A stretch of DNA of 64,000 nt from Punctularia strigosozonata HHB-11173 SS5 (GCF_000264995.1 NW_006767435.1:550042-614041); one strand, 5' to 3'; shown: positions 1 through 12,480, counted from the first letter of the stretch. Notes: generated by a model from the letters alone, not told the origin. Numbers and translations: made by a program.

Positions 1-1769
1 TGTGCAGCGCGTGGTGGTAAATGTGGCTTAGCATGGCCCGCGTGCGGAGGAGGGAGTTGCCGGACTTGTAGAGATGCACGCAGAGCGAGCGGATGAGGGC
101 GGAAGAGGAACCGGCAGATTCGAGCGTCATGTTGGGTTTCACACCGGCTGAGCTGGCAGCAGACTCGAGAGCGTTGACCACTGCGTCGGGCTGTTGTGTT
201 GGAATGAGGTATTGCACGTAACTAGTTCGAAGGATCGACAAACCTTCGAATAAATGTGCTCAAGCCTCCGCATGATGACTCGCGCCAACGAATCATCCTG
301 GTCGCTGATCTCGTATAAGGCCTGTGTCCGGCAGATGGTGCAGTAGAGCCCCTTCTCGTCTTTCAAACGTTCCACGTATTCGGTACCATGCGGGTCGATG
401 TTCTGCAAGCTCTTGGTGAACTCATCGTCCAGCCTGTCCACGAAGCTGATGATGCTTCCACGGATGTGAACGATGCCATCCTTCTCCGTTTCCGGACTGC
501 GCTCGACGAACTCCTCGTACTCTTCCGTAACCTCTTGGATGGAGTACGCCCGTTCGGCGGCGACGATGGCCACCAGCTGGTCAACCTCACGCTGGGCGGC
601 AAGCCATAGCTCGATAGACATATGAGTGGCTGAAGCAGGGGTAAAGTCGAAGCGAGAGGAGACCAAGGCAAGGAGGATGCGGATGCGCTGGTAGGTAGTC
701 ACGGCAACTTCGAGGAGCTTTTCGAGGATACGTATTTGTTCCAGGCGGTCTGTGTTCTAATCACGAAATATCTGAATGGCCGCAATGTGGCAAGCAGGAT
801 GACTGGTCTGACCTTCTTTCCGCGAGCCTCCTGAATAAGTTGCAGCTGCTTGAATATGGAATCGGCGGTGAATTGCATGGTCCTGCCACCCCTCCCCACG
901 GTCTCGAAGCCGTCTCCTTCCCCTTCTTCCTCCGCTTCTTCTGCAGCCCTCCTCGCCCTAGTAATTCTGGATGCAGTAGGTGGTTGACCGGCAGACAAAG
1001 AAGCCTTGTATTTCCGCTCGAATTCTTCCGGGTCCTACAGTTCTCGTCATACATATACTGGCAATTGCTAGTTGAAATTCGAGTACCTCGCGGTATTGCT
1101 TGATACTATCCTCATACTCCTTAATAGTCTTCTTGACCTTTTGCTTCATCGCGGTGAGGGCACGGGCATTGCTGGCATTCATCTTCTTGGCCTCCTTCTC
1201 CTTCGCCACCGCCTGGTTCAGCGACGTCTCCAAGTTGGCGAGGGTACGAATATAGAACGACGGGACGGGCTCCGAAACGTTCTGTTGGCGCTGGACCATA
1301 CGAACCAGCTTGTCGAATTCTGCGCATCCCCGTCTGAGATCAGCGATCACCGTGCTCAAACGCCTGACGGACCATTCGATATAGCGACCCAATCGTTAAT
1401 TTTGAGCGCGTTGTCCATCACCTTGCCCGCCGCCTCCATCTCCTCCAATCGCTTGTCCCTCGCGCTCTTCACGACCCGCTTTCCACCGTCCTCGTCGCTG
1501 CCTTCCTCGTCCTCCTCCGTCCTCAGAAACCGAGACCGCTTGGGCGCTGCTTCCCCCTCTGCCTCACTCATACTCTCTTCATCTTCGTCGGACGACGATT
1601 CGTCGCTGGAGTCGGACCCCGCCGTGCGGAGGAACCGGGACATTGGTGTTTTCTGCGCGGGCGCAGCGGGTTTTGCCTGGCGCTCATCGTCGGAGGACAT
1701 GAGCTCCTCCTCCTCAGAGGAAGAGCTGTCACTGTCGGAGTCGCCAGCTTGCCTGAAAAATCTGGACAT
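1..1769 (-). CDS. NIP1: eIF3 subunit c (NIP1), 5' part, cut by window edge
   Basis: Subunit c of translation initiation factor 3, which binds eIF1/eIF5 and the 40S subunit in the cytoplasm. The start ATG is the complement of 1767-1769 and opens with MSRFFRQ. A Ser/Asp/Glu-rich N-terminus follows with three repeated blocks ([24 protein letters not shown]), then a conserved region including [28 protein letters not shown] and, after more introns, a helical stretch with [13 protein letters not shown] and [13 protein letters not shown]. These are typical eIF3c blocks. At least three exons are needed, with introns near 1370, 1050 and 760. The PCI domain and C-terminus lie beyond the left edge. The gene is head to head with eIF2B-gamma. 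Identity is very likely; inner splice borders are approximate. Confidence 0.93.
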
Positions 1770-1994
1770 GATCGCGAGAGAGGGCAAACGAGGATATCTG
1801 AGCGCTACAGAGACTCACAGCGCGGGCGGCGACTGGGTCAAAAATTAGAGTTCACTGATAGGAGATCACGTGGCATCTGCTCCTTCAATTGATCCTCGAT
1901 TGCACAGTCAGTCAGACCGAGTCACAACTGCGAGCATTGGCAATCTGGCCGTCGAGGACTGAGATCACCGAGCCAGGATCACTACCGACACAAC
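1770..1994. promoter_or_regulatory. Shared upstream region of eIF3c and eIF2B-gamma
   Basis: 225 bp separate the two start codons, which face away from each other. The stretch must hold both 5' leaders and both promoters. I see no clear TATA box. Co-regulation of two translation initiation factors is an inference from layout only. Confidence 0.5.
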
Positions 1995-3942
1995 TATGGA
2001 TTTTGCTGTGAGCCAGTCGATACACGTCGTCCCCGAGCTTTTGGCCGTCGTCCTCGCGGGCTTCGGGAACGAGTGAGTGTAGGTATAACTCTTCGTTCAA
2101 GCGCTCAGATCCTCACTGCGGATATAGATTAATACCTTTGACGAGCCCCTTGACCAGCGATCATGGGGACGAACCATGCCCAAAAGCTTTGCTACCGATA
2201 GCGAACAAACCAATGCTCGAATACCCGCTCGCATGGCTCGAGCAATCTGGCATCAAAGGTAAGATTGCCTCTCTTTCCGTGTTATGGAAGTCACGCCTCA
2301 TCATTTCCCGTAGACGTCCTCTTGATCTGCCCTGCCGTCCATAAAGAGCCGATATCGCACTATGTCCACTCCTCCTCGTCCTTTCCCTCCTTAAGCATCG
2401 ACCTCCAAACGTTCGACGAGACGCAAGATCTCAGCGTCGGCACCTGCACCGTCCTCCGCCACTTTGCGAACCGCATCAAGCGCGACTTCGTGCTGCTTCC
2501 CTGCGACCTCATCCCTCCTCCGAACCTGCCTCTTTCCACGCTACTGGACAAGTTCAGGACAGAGACCGTCAGCGACGGGGCGATCGCGACCGCGTGTTTC
2601 ATCGAAGCCCCAAAGCCGGACAAGAACAGTCTCATCGATGAATGGGGGATGCCTGCGCAGAGGGTGCCGATCGTGTACGACGAGACGACCGGGACCTTGC
2701 TGCACATTGACACCCCCGACGACTCGGACCGCAACGCAGAGGAGATCGAGCTCCGGATGTCCCTCCTTTCCAAGTACGATCAGCGCTGCTCCCCTCTTCC
2801 CGGCTGACGGGCACCCCGTTGTTCATAGGTATCCCAGGACAAGGCTATCCTCTGTGTTCCAAGATTCGCACGTCTACGTCTGCAAACGTACTATCCTGGA
2901 TGCATTGGAACAGAAATCCGACCTCGATTCCATTCGCGACGAATTCATCCCCTGGCTCTGCAAGCCGCAGTACCAGCGCACCCGGAGACAGAAGTACGGA
3001 CAAGGTAACCCCCTGTGGGTATCATTCAGGCCCAGGAGGCTAACGCCGGCCGGTTATAGTACTTGCGCCGATCACCAACTCAACTTCGCAGGAGACGGCG
3101 CTGCGACATTCGACGTTACACTTGCAGTCACCCACTTCCGGCGCGGACTCGGTAGACACGGAAGACTCGGAGGAAAAGCCCACCTCCTCCGCCAGTCTGC
3201 GGGTTGGCGTCGTCGTCCACCGCGCGAGGGACGGCTTCACCGGACGCGCAAACAACCTTCACTCGTATCTCGAACTCAATCGTCACGTACGTTAACCGGA
3301 CACTCTAACTGTTCCGCGCCTGACCAAGACGCCGCAGTTCCTCACCCAAACGACGTACTCCCTCCCTAGCGACCCGGAAAACCGAGCTCTCATCGACCCC
3401 AAGGCGAACATCTCGTCCGATTCGATGGTGGGGCAGTCGACCCGCGTCGAAGAGCGGGCGAGCATCAAGCGCTCGATCATCGGCCCGCACTGCGTCATCG
3501 GGAAGATGGCGAAGGTCGTGGGCTGTGTCCTTCTGGATCACTGCGTTATCGCCGATGGGTGAGCAGGAGTCACTTCTGGGATACCAGTGCAACTGTGTCT
3601 GACGGGATTCTCGATCAGCGCTAAGCTGGAGGGGTGCATATTGGGCAAAAGTACCAAGGTGGGACCCAAAGCCGAACTGGTACGCTGCGTCACACAGGCG
3701 GGATACGAAGTCGAAGCAGGCGGTGAGCGCGCGTGGCTCTTCACCCATATCCACCGCTGACTGAGCTTCGTCCAGAAACGTATAAACACGAGCGTCTTGA
3801 GACCAGCGATTGGGCCGCGGCGTCCGAGGAAGAAGGCTCCGAAGATGAAGATGATGGAGACGAAACCGAGAGCGAGGCCGCGACAGGGACAGGCACGCAG
3901 AACACGACCGACACAGAGGAGACGACCGAGAGCGAAGCGTAG
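1995..3942 (+). CDS. GCD1: eIF2B gamma subunit (GCD1/tif223 type)
   Basis: Gamma subunit of eIF2B, the guanine exchange factor for eIF2. The first exon reads MDFAVSQSIHVVPELL then VVLAGFGNE; after an intron it continues LIPLT and the nucleotidyltransferase-like motif PKALLPIANKPMLEYPL. The middle includes DVLLICPAVHKEPISHY and LLPCDLIPPPNLPL. The last third carries left-handed beta-helix hexapeptide repeats (IKRSIIGPHCVIG, VLLDHCVIADGAKLEGCILG), as in the family. The tail is acidic and Thr/Glu-rich and ends TESEA. Introns lie near 2073-2127, 2258-2313, 2780-2828, 3005-3060, 3290-3335, 3560-3620 and 3723-3773. The full order of domains is present. The downstream gap to APS kinase (3943-4313) shows no further gene and should hold that gene's promoter. 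Confidence 0.92.
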
Positions 3943-4313
3943 GAGGAAACTGACGAGAGCAATGAAGTTCTGGACGTCTCGGCGGTGTTTGCGGACAGTA
4001 GCGATAGATCACGCCGCACCTTACTATGGCCGGAGCCGTGCACGCCTACGGGCACCCACATCTGTAACACTCAGGAATAGAATCCACGCAAGAGTCCCTA
4101 TGTTAGGAGATCCGGGAGGAGTTGAATCCGAGCGGCATCGGACTCGAGTCGGGCTTTCAGTGGACGGGCTCCGCGAAGGGCCAGCGACGAAGTCAGCAGG
4201 ATGATGATGCCATCGCGCAATCCGTTCGCACCTGACCTCTCCCAACTTTTATCAACATCATTCTCGATCGACGATGGGCTGCTCGTTTTCGCCGCCGGGG
4301 CTAGCGCATTCAG

Positions 4314-5164
4314 ATGGCGACCAACATAACCTTTCACCCTGGTCAGCGTAGTTAACCCGTCTGATCAGGAGAACCTTGACTGACGAGGAGGAAACGTTCT
4401 CGTTACGCGAAGGCTCGGTGTCGCAGACTGAACGGCAGCAGCTCCTATCCCAGAAGGGCGTTACGATCTGGTTCACGGGCCTCAGCGCCAGCGGCAAGGT
4501 CAGGACGGTGATGCACATCGTATCCGAGCGTGCCTGATAACGCCTTCGGGCAGTCAACGATAGCTTGCGCCTTGGAGCAGCATCTCCTCCATCTGCACAA
4601 ATTCACCTACCGCCTTGACGGCGACAATGTCCGCTTCGGCCTCAACAAGGATCTTGGATTCGACGAGAAATCCCGCAACGAGAACATCCGGAGGATAGGA
4701 GAAGTGCGCCTTTTGTCCGCCAACTGGCCGACGATTATGCTGACCGTCGTGTTTTCCCATCGCAGGTCTCCAAGCTCTTCACGGATGCATCATGCGTCAC
4801 TCTCACGGCGTTCATCTCGCCCTACCGCGCGGATCGCGCTGTCGCCCGCGATCTTCACGAGAAAGCCGGTTTGCCTTTCATAGAAGTTTATGTTGATGCT
4901 CCGCTGGACGTCGTCGAGCAGCGCGACCCCAAGGGCCTCTACAAGAAGGCGCGAGCGGGCGAGTTGAAAGGTACACGTCCCGAGATGTCTCCCGCCGTCT
5001 TGCCAAGAGGCTAATCCTGGGTGCCAACGGCAGAATTCACCGGAATCTCAGCGCCATACGAGGCACCAGAGAACCCCGAGATCCACATCAGAACCGACCA
5101 GTGTGACGTGACCCAGGCCGTTGCCACATGTACGGAGTATCTCACCGCCCGCGGATTCATATAA
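4314..5164 (+). CDS. MET14: Adenylyl-sulfate (APS) kinase
   Basis: Phosphorylates APS to PAPS with ATP in sulfate assimilation. The start is [10 protein letters not shown] followed by an intron. The P-loop GLSASGKST is interrupted by an intron right after GK (near 4497-4552). Other family blocks are [62 protein letters not shown] and FTGISAPYE, ending with TARGFI and TAA at 5162-5164. About 200 residues, the usual size for a monofunctional fungal enzyme. There is no frameshift or missing catalytic residue that I can see. It is tandem with eIF2B-gamma and convergent with the kinase gene, whose stop lies about 130 bp away. Confidence 0.95.
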
Positions 5165-5296
5165 CACCGATTATATTGAGATACGTTACATTGGGACGCG
5201 ATTAGTTTTCCGTGATGGGACCGACAAATGAAGCAGGGAGAGGCGGGAATCTCGCCGGGGGTGACCAATCGAGGACAAAGGAAAAAGCACGCGAGC

Positions 5297-8200
5297 TCAC
5301 TTAGCCGTCGTAACAAGTTCAAAGCCTTCCGGAGGCGCCGTAGGGCCGTTCGTCGCAAATAGTTCATCGCCGCCTATGTCGGATTCTTGCTCTTCCTCGA
5401 TGATGGTATCCCGACTTACGTCATCCAGAAAATGTGCCAAGCCATTCTCTACCGCCGAGAGCAGCTGAGAGAGGTCCTCTAGTCTGCCGCTCAGCTCGGC
5501 AGCCAAGCCCTCCCTTGTTGATAGCATAGCGGGTGTATAAGCCAGGGGTCTGATTTCGGGCCCAAGAGAGTACTTGTTGAGGGACATTGAGCGATTATGA
5601 GACAGCGTGCGAGCATGCGAGGACCCATCTGGTCCACCGTTGGTCGGCGAGCCGGAGCGCGAATGAGACCGACTGTGCGACCGACTGTGCGAAGGCGAAT
5701 GCCCGAACTTCCTCTCCGTAGGCGGGCCGCCTAGGTAACTGGGAGAAGGTATGAAGCTTCGGGTCGGTTGCACGACCGGCGAGGGCGAAGGCGGGAGAAG
5801 GTCCGGCATCCCAAGCTGGTGTTCAGACGTGAGTGATGGAATCTACGATCGTATCGCATCATTAGCTTAGGCTGTCGCTGATTCACACGGTGACCACCAA
5901 CCTTCAAGACATCTTTAAGAACGGGTACGCCAAGATCATGGAGGGCGCCCGCTGAGCTACCATTCCTTTCCCTCGGAACCAAGGCAAACGGCTTGAGCGG
6001 TGACGGGGTGGGTTGCGGCGTAGTAGGAACGACCATCGCCGAAGCGGACGTAGACCTAACCAAACTTGGCTTGCGAGATATGGGCGCCCTTAGTCCTGCT
6101 GGAGACGGGAGAATAGAAGGACTAGGTGAGCTGTTATTAGGGTTGGCCTGCGCTGACCTCGAGCGCGATAAAGACGCGGGTAACGGAAGAGCGCCTGGTA
6201 GCGGAGGCTGCCGCCGCGTAACTCCTGAAGGAGACGGTTCTGGAGATGGCTTGAGCTGGAGGAGTGCTGGAGAGTTTAGAGCTGATGAGATGCTAGACGA
6301 GCTGGCCGAGGGTGTATGAGTAGGAGCATCAGCGCGAGAGGCGCTGCTTGGCCCGCCCGGACCAGAAGGTGGAGGGAACTGAAAAGCTGGCGGGGTCCGT
6401 TGGGCCGTCGTAGAGGACGATTCCCGGGGGGTCGGGGAGGCCAGCCCGGGCGCGCTGCTTTTCGACCGCTTTCGAGTGACCAGCGGGCGCGCCGAAGGCC
6501 CGAGGGGTAGAGATTCCATGGATGCTGATTGGTGTATGACAAGAGGTGAGACTGGGGTGCCAGGGAGTTCGACCCGCGGAGCTGAGGAAACGGCCAGAGG
6601 TATCTCCAGGTTAGGAATGTTCCGCGTCGAACGATTGTCGCGAAGGTTGCCGTTCCGGCGCACGGTGATAGCATCCAACCCTGGGTCGGACGCGCTGGGA
6701 GCTGTCAGTGATGTAGCAGATGGTGACCGGGAGGGTATGCCGGGACCTAACCGAGGGACAGTCTCTGTCGCCGAGTCGTCATCAGAGCCTGGAACGCTGG
6801 AGGTCAGTTGGGACTGTTTCCGTGCTGTGGGAGCACGAGGGGGAAATGCCCAATTAAGCGGCTTGGCGGTATCGCCATCGTCCTCGTTGTTATCCGAAGC
6901 AAGTGCCCTCCTGGCGGCGGCGCGATCCCGGGAAGGCACGATAGACGGAGGAAGTGTGGGCGAAGGTGTTGAGGAGTTATCTCTCTGGTCCGCCGCAAAG
7001 GGACGATTTGGTGGTATGCGAAACGGGTCCGGCGACGAAGCCGAGTCGTCCTCGAATAATCGCCGGAGCGAGGATGGTAACCGAGCGGGCTGTGCCGGTC
7101 TCAGGGTGGGGATAGATGAGAATGGGGCATCCTCCGACTGATCGTTGGGCAATATCAAATTCTCTCGACTGTTGAAGCTGGCTGAAGACCGGCTGCGAAT
7201 GGTATCAAAGGTCCATGGATCGTTTTCTTCCTGCGGGACACCGCGTAGGCTGCGGAGTTCAATGGATTATCGATGGACACCAAAAACGCGTGCACTTACT
7301 CGTTCTCCTCTGCTTCTTCCCAGGCGAGCGGATCCGCTATACTTGCTCTGGTTCCCCCAGTCTGCTTCCAAGCATCGTAGCGCATGATCAGCTCCTTGAG
7401 AATAGATACATTTGTCCTCGCTGCGGATTTGATCCACTTCGTCTTCAATAATTCGTCGGCCGATAAACGCTAGGTGTGGACGTGAGCATCATTCCAAATC
7501 GAGCAACGAGCCAAAACGTACGTCAGTCGCCTGTTCTCGCAGGCAGTGTGACACGAAGTCCCGCATATCTTTACTACCGTCTTCCTCGTTGAGGCGCGGT
7601 GGCTTTGTTTTCTGAATCAGATTCATGACCTTGAAGCCGTCCATCACATGCGCATGAGGAGGCATGCCCTTCACCATCTCGTAAATCGTGATTCCCAAGC
7701 TCCAGATGTCAACCTTGTGATCGTACGTGGGGACAACCTGACTCCCCAGCGCAACCTCGGGCGCCATCCACATCGGAGTGCCAATGAGCGTGTGTCGCTT
7801 GTTCCCGCCGGTGGAAAACACAGAAACACCGAAATCGCATATCATGACGTTTCCACGGTCTGTAATCAGGATGTTCGCGCACTTGATATCACGATGGATG
7901 ACGCCCGCCTTGTGGAGATAGCTGAGCGCGATGAGGACCTCGCGCACAATGATGACGATGAATTTCTCTTCGAGAATGCCGTCCCGGCAGGCCTTCATCA
8001 AAGTGCGTACCGAACCACCTTGAGCGTACTCCATCGCGATCCATAAGCGTGGACCGTCCAGGTGGCAGCCATAGTACTTCGTGATGTTGGGTGCATCCCG
8101 TAGTTGCGCAAGGAGGGCAACCTTGTGGACATTTTGGTGACTATTCCGGTCCGAGGCTGGGCGACTCACCTCCCGCTGAATGTCGGCTACATCATCCCCT

Positions 8201-8346
8201 CCACCCTCGTCGTCGAAGTTGATGATCTTGAGGGCGACCACGTTCCCAGATGGTATGTGGACCCCTTTGTGAACGGAGCCATAGGCGCCCCTCCCGATCG
8301 TCTCGAGACGTCGGTAGAGCTGGTGAACCGACTGCTGCTGTGCCAT
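5297..8346 (-). CDS. Ste20/GCK-family kinase of the RAM pathway (Kic1/Nak1-like)
   Basis: Ser/Thr kinase acting in morphogenesis and polarity. The start MAQQQSVHQLY is the complement of 8344-8346. The kinase domain fills the N-terminal 290 residues or so: glycine loop GRGAYGSVHKG, VALKII lysine, VIHRDIKCANIL catalytic loop, DFGVS, and activation segment LIGTPMWMAPEV. A short segment (ELLKTKWIK, LKELIMRYDAWKQ, DPLAWEEAEE) typical of Kic1/Nak1 follows. Then comes a long Ser/Pro-rich disordered region (about 5800-7150) with a Ser-His-Arg repeat near 5660-5700, and a conserved C-terminal helix block (SGRLEDLSQLLSAVENGL) ending VTTAK. Introns near 8105-8170, 7480-7530 and 5820-5900 fit gt/ag rules. 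Assignment to the RAM pathway rests on similarity to basidiomycete Kic1. Confidence 0.88.
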
Positions 8347-11300
8347 GCCGCTCAACGGAGAAGCCTCGAATCTGACTTGGGTAAGCGGTTCGAATGTTGT
8401 TCGATGCGAGTTGACCGAAGGCCGTCGAGGACCGTTGGAGGCGCTGATCGGTTGACGAACATGCACGGCACAATACAGAGAGCGAGCAACAAGGTCGTCT
8501 ACGACCTGTGAGGACAGTTCTGAACGAAGTACGAGTAAGAGGCTTGGTAGCCGCCGCAGTGCCAAGCGGACAGAATCAGAGTCTCAAGTTCACGCCACCT
8601 GCCGCGACAAATCAAATTCGTCAAATATTTGTGTTCACCAACACACGTAACCTGGCGAGAGCCTCCATGAGACCCGTCATGCATCATGTATGCTACGATA
8701 CATCACTCGGATCATGGAAAAGAATGGATTGGACATATACCCCGGGCTTAATTTGACTTTCGTCCTCTACCAAAGCTACGCTTCACTAGCAGTTCTCTCT
8801 GTGATCGAGAGTCGACGTCTCTTGATGCACACGCTCCTCGTTGGATAGGCACCTCCGGTGAGAATGCCGTTCATGGGTTGTAGCTCCGGACAATATTGGT
8901 GAGTATCTGGGAACACTATTCGATTCTTGTTTCTGGCTTCCTATACACACACTCTCTGCTTTTGGTAGGAACCTCACCGATGAGTCGCAGGAGCGCGATC
9001 CAGGTCAACATAATGGGTTTAGCTCCACCCCGAACATCCCATCTGACGTAACTCCTGCGCGAATATCCTTGCGACCCTAGCTTTGCGTACGCAGTCTGTG
9101 AGGCTGCGTAACGTACTTCCGGACGTACGCATCGTTCTCCGAGCCGCATCCTTGTGTCCCACTGACCCATTGGCATTGCTTAAGCAAGTGTTGACGTCTA
9201 TACTAGACGTTCATTTCCGCTCGGAGCCTGAAGAACCCCGGCGACCAAAAGGTATTTTGCGCCAGTGTTATACCATTCTGGGGCGGTGATCAGAAGCACC
9301 GGAAAGCCACAAGGATCTCTGTACTGCGTCAGGCGCGAACGAACGAAGGTCCGTTGATATATTGCGGAATCTATCACTTCAGCGCTCTCATATCCTTACC
9401 AGGAGTGTGCGAACAAGCCCATAGTCTTCCTTCCTTGCGGGTTACTCGGTTGCCTGGTACCTTTGGACCGGGTCGGTCGTGACAAGCGGTGTCCAATGGC
9501 CAATTTTCCTCTCCCCAAATTCTCTTGTGGTGTCGCCATCGTTATGGTCCGTGCGTAGCAAAGCCCGCTGATCGCCTTAACTGTACACAAGAAACGTCGC
9601 GCCCCGGATGTATCAAGTTCAATCATGAGTCTCATATGAAATTAACTCGGGGCCGCATTCATTTCTGTCCAGCTTTGTCAACCCTCCCGGCGCTATAGCT
9701 ACGTAAGTCCTTCCAGGAATCGGAACATGTATGGGTCGGCCGCACCTTGCTCACCGGGATCCCCGGAAACGACTCGTGAATGAGTAAACCGATACCTCTC
9801 CTGCTCGGCATTGCCCTGAGTTGCACATTCTGCGGATTGCAAGAGCGGCTAGGCATCTGAAATCGCCCCGTGGTGTATCGAAAGCCCTGGAGGCCCCGTC
9901 CTGGCTCCCTGTCCATCGGAGTGTCACAAAAACTTCCCGACTCCTACCATGTCCAGTGGTTCCGCCAAGTGTGCGTGTGTATTGGAACCCTTCGGGCCGT
10001 TTCCGAGCTTGGACAAAGTCACAGCCCGGGGCAGTGTATGTTGGACGTATCTGGACCTCGAAGACCCCTTGCACATCCGCTATTCTGCATCTCCCCAGGT
10101 CATCCAGTTTAGGCTTTCTTACGCTGTCACGCGTGGTCACAGGCAAACTATCGTGCATCTCACGAACCACCTCCACGAACACAGACCTGCCATTGCCCCG
10201 GAACCGTCTAGTGGCGTCGCTGCAAGATGTCTGCCGTACCTCAACTCGACTTCGCCGACGCTCTCAACTAGAGATCATTGACCCGCTCCGAGCCATCGTC
10301 TTCATACAACGACATCGGCCTCGGCATTGGTCAAACACCGAATATATACTCCACTTTCTGCCTCGACCCTCACAACCATGCTGAGGCGATATACAATGAA
10401 CCCTATCCCAAGTTGGGGTTGCCGCGATGTCGTTTATTTGCCACCTCCGTCGTTTGGGGATGCTGTAAACGAATTCTCAACCTTCTCCGCTTTTACGGCA
10501 AGCGGCAAGTCAAGGGTATTCATCTTCCACAGGCGTGCCAGTTCTCATGGAGCCACAGGATCTGTGGCGCTATAAGTGTAGCAATTTATGTCAAAAGTCA
10601 AGGCCCCACGAACGGCTTGGCCGGCTTGCGGCTACGACCCTGAGCAAATCGAAATTGCGGAAACGCCTCCGGAAACACTCCAGATGAAGAGCGTCTATTC
10701 GCGACGAAGTGGCGGGGATTGCTCAGAGATGTGCGTCAGATATGACGGCCCCGACCGCAAACCATAATATCTTGGGAGTATGTTCAACTGTCTTTTCTAA
10801 CATTGGGAAATTTGAATGTTCAGGTGGCGTAGGTGGACAATGCCCACATGGTGCACAATTTGCTACATCAACTGCCTTCAAGTCATCGTCCCGGCGTTGA
10901 GATGAGACTATCGGGAACAGCAACTTTTGCACTCGTATATATGGACAAACTCAGCTGTTTGTCCTTCGCAATAGAATATCTGCATGCACCATGATACGTC
11001 AGTCTATGGACCGTGTCGCCGACCGCCCCGTCTCCGCGGTCGCTAGACGTCGGTAATCGCGTACTTCTATATGGCACAGCGAGCGTAGACCTTGATCACA
11101 TACTCAGGACCGCTCGTGTCTCCTAGCTCGTCCAAATTTGTACATTGAGGCCGTCCGACGGCGACTTAGCGTACGCGCAGGGTTCAAGGCGGCAAGCCTC
11201 CCGATGCGGCTGCGTGCACAAGGAAACACGATGTAGCTTCGATGGTGAACATGTCCGTGCCCCCCTTGCCATTACTCACCGGCGTGAAGACGACGGCTAT

Positions 11301-11759
11301 TTACGGCCCTCGAACTACTCCGAAGGAAGTTGGGTTAGGACGAATGCAGTATTGCTTACACCTAGACCATAGTCTATAACGTACGGTGTGGGGCCTCCAG
11401 TAATGTCCGCGTCTCCCGCAGTTTCAGGTGCTAGCCAATAAGTCACGAACAGTGTGTCGAAGGGTCGCATTAGTCAAGTTCTGTTAGATCATCATTACTT
11501 CCTTCAGATGGGTTTACACGCATGTCTCCAAAAAGAGTGTTGAAAGCAGCACATAAACGCATACATTCCGTTCTTCGTTTATTTTGTGACCAGGAAAAGC
11601 ACTGTTACATTCATTATCAAGTCACAAGAAGCATAGGGCCAACCAATGTTAACATACGAGGCGGCGATATGCCAATTTTACCTGATGGCAGCCGAGTGTG
11701 AAGCAAGTGTGTGAAGCCAGGTGGAAGAACAACGTCTGGTGAGCAAGCTCGTGAAATAT
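8347..11759. other. Gene-free stretch of 3.4 kb
   Basis: No recognised protein, RNA gene or transposon. The first few hundred bases should hold the kinase promoter and leader. Many overlapping short frames occur on both strands with no family motif. A 65-codon frame from an ATG at 10378 to 10575 follows a TATATA-like run (about 10341) and a CT-rich leader, so it could be a tiny gene, but nothing supports it further. A perfect 8-bp inverted repeat with a 6-nt loop lies at 10943-10964. Confidence 0.5.
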
Positions 11760-12480
11760 TCAAGCCGACGCTGAGACCGCGGGGATGCTCTTCAAGTATT
11801 GAACCCTGTAAGGGTTCGTGTCCGTCTCCTCGCTGCGGTTGTGAGGAGTCCACTTGGGCTCATCCTGAGTACGGATCAGCCGTTGAATCTCGTTGAGAGG
11901 GAGGGATGCATGTTGTATTTACCTGGAATAAGCGCAGAGCCTTGATGGCGTTTTTCTCGTCAAGGGTGAAACGATGGTAGATCCCGGGAGGGATGACGAG
12001 AAGATCACCCGGAGTTACATGAATGCGGATCCATTTGTCGTGTGGATGCTCTACAGCAGATAATCGTGAACCCCGATATCCAATGCCGAGTTTTCACGAG
12101 GGCACTTACCGCGGACATCGAAGAAACCACTTCCCGAGAGAATGTACCGAATTTCTTCGTCCTCGTGCATATGCCTGCTAAGATGTCAACTCGCTGGCTA
12201 GAAATGCGCCACATCGAACGTACTCCTCGAAGAACGTCTTTATCTTGCTCTCGTAGGCATCGCCGAGCCCCTCTTTCGTAACGTTGATGGTATCTCTGTT
12301 CTTGTACCCTCTGTTCTTCGCCACGTTGTTGATTTCCACCTCCCAGTTTCCATCCTCGTCGAGCTGGATTGCCCAGTGTAAGACACCAAGAGACTGGAGC
12401 GTCTCGAGCGAGACAGGGTTTCCCGAGTCATGCGCAAGGCGCTGATCACCCGGAACATTGTCAAAGTAGTAGGCTCGCAT
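11760..12480 (-). CDS. ADI1: Acireductone dioxygenase (methionine salvage)
   Basis: Metal-dependent cupin that oxidises acireductone to formate and the keto-acid precursor of methionine. The start [15 protein letters not shown] is the complement of 12478-12480. N-terminal family blocks include [10 protein letters not shown] and [13 protein letters not shown]. Further exons give the metal-binding [16 protein letters not shown] and the second cupin motif [20 protein letters not shown] followed by IYHRFTLD. The final exon encodes [10 protein letters not shown] and ends with [10 protein letters not shown] and stop 11760-11762. Introns lie near 12178-12210, 12050-12105 and 11885-11925. Size (about 190 aa) and motifs fit the fungal enzyme. 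It is divergent from the peptidase gene, with 286 bp between starts. Confidence 0.94.

Noticed and set aside
5993-7141. Long frames antisense to the RAM kinase
   Set aside because: They mirror the Ser/Pro-rich disordered region of the kinase and are explained by its codon pattern.
8380-8400. GGTTCGAAT run resembling a tRNA T-loop
   Set aside because: No other tRNA arms can be drawn around it; it lies at the kinase gene start.
9821-10384. Overlapping open frames of 110-187 codons
   Set aside because: Frames on both strands overlap, with no family motif or splice logic; likely chance.
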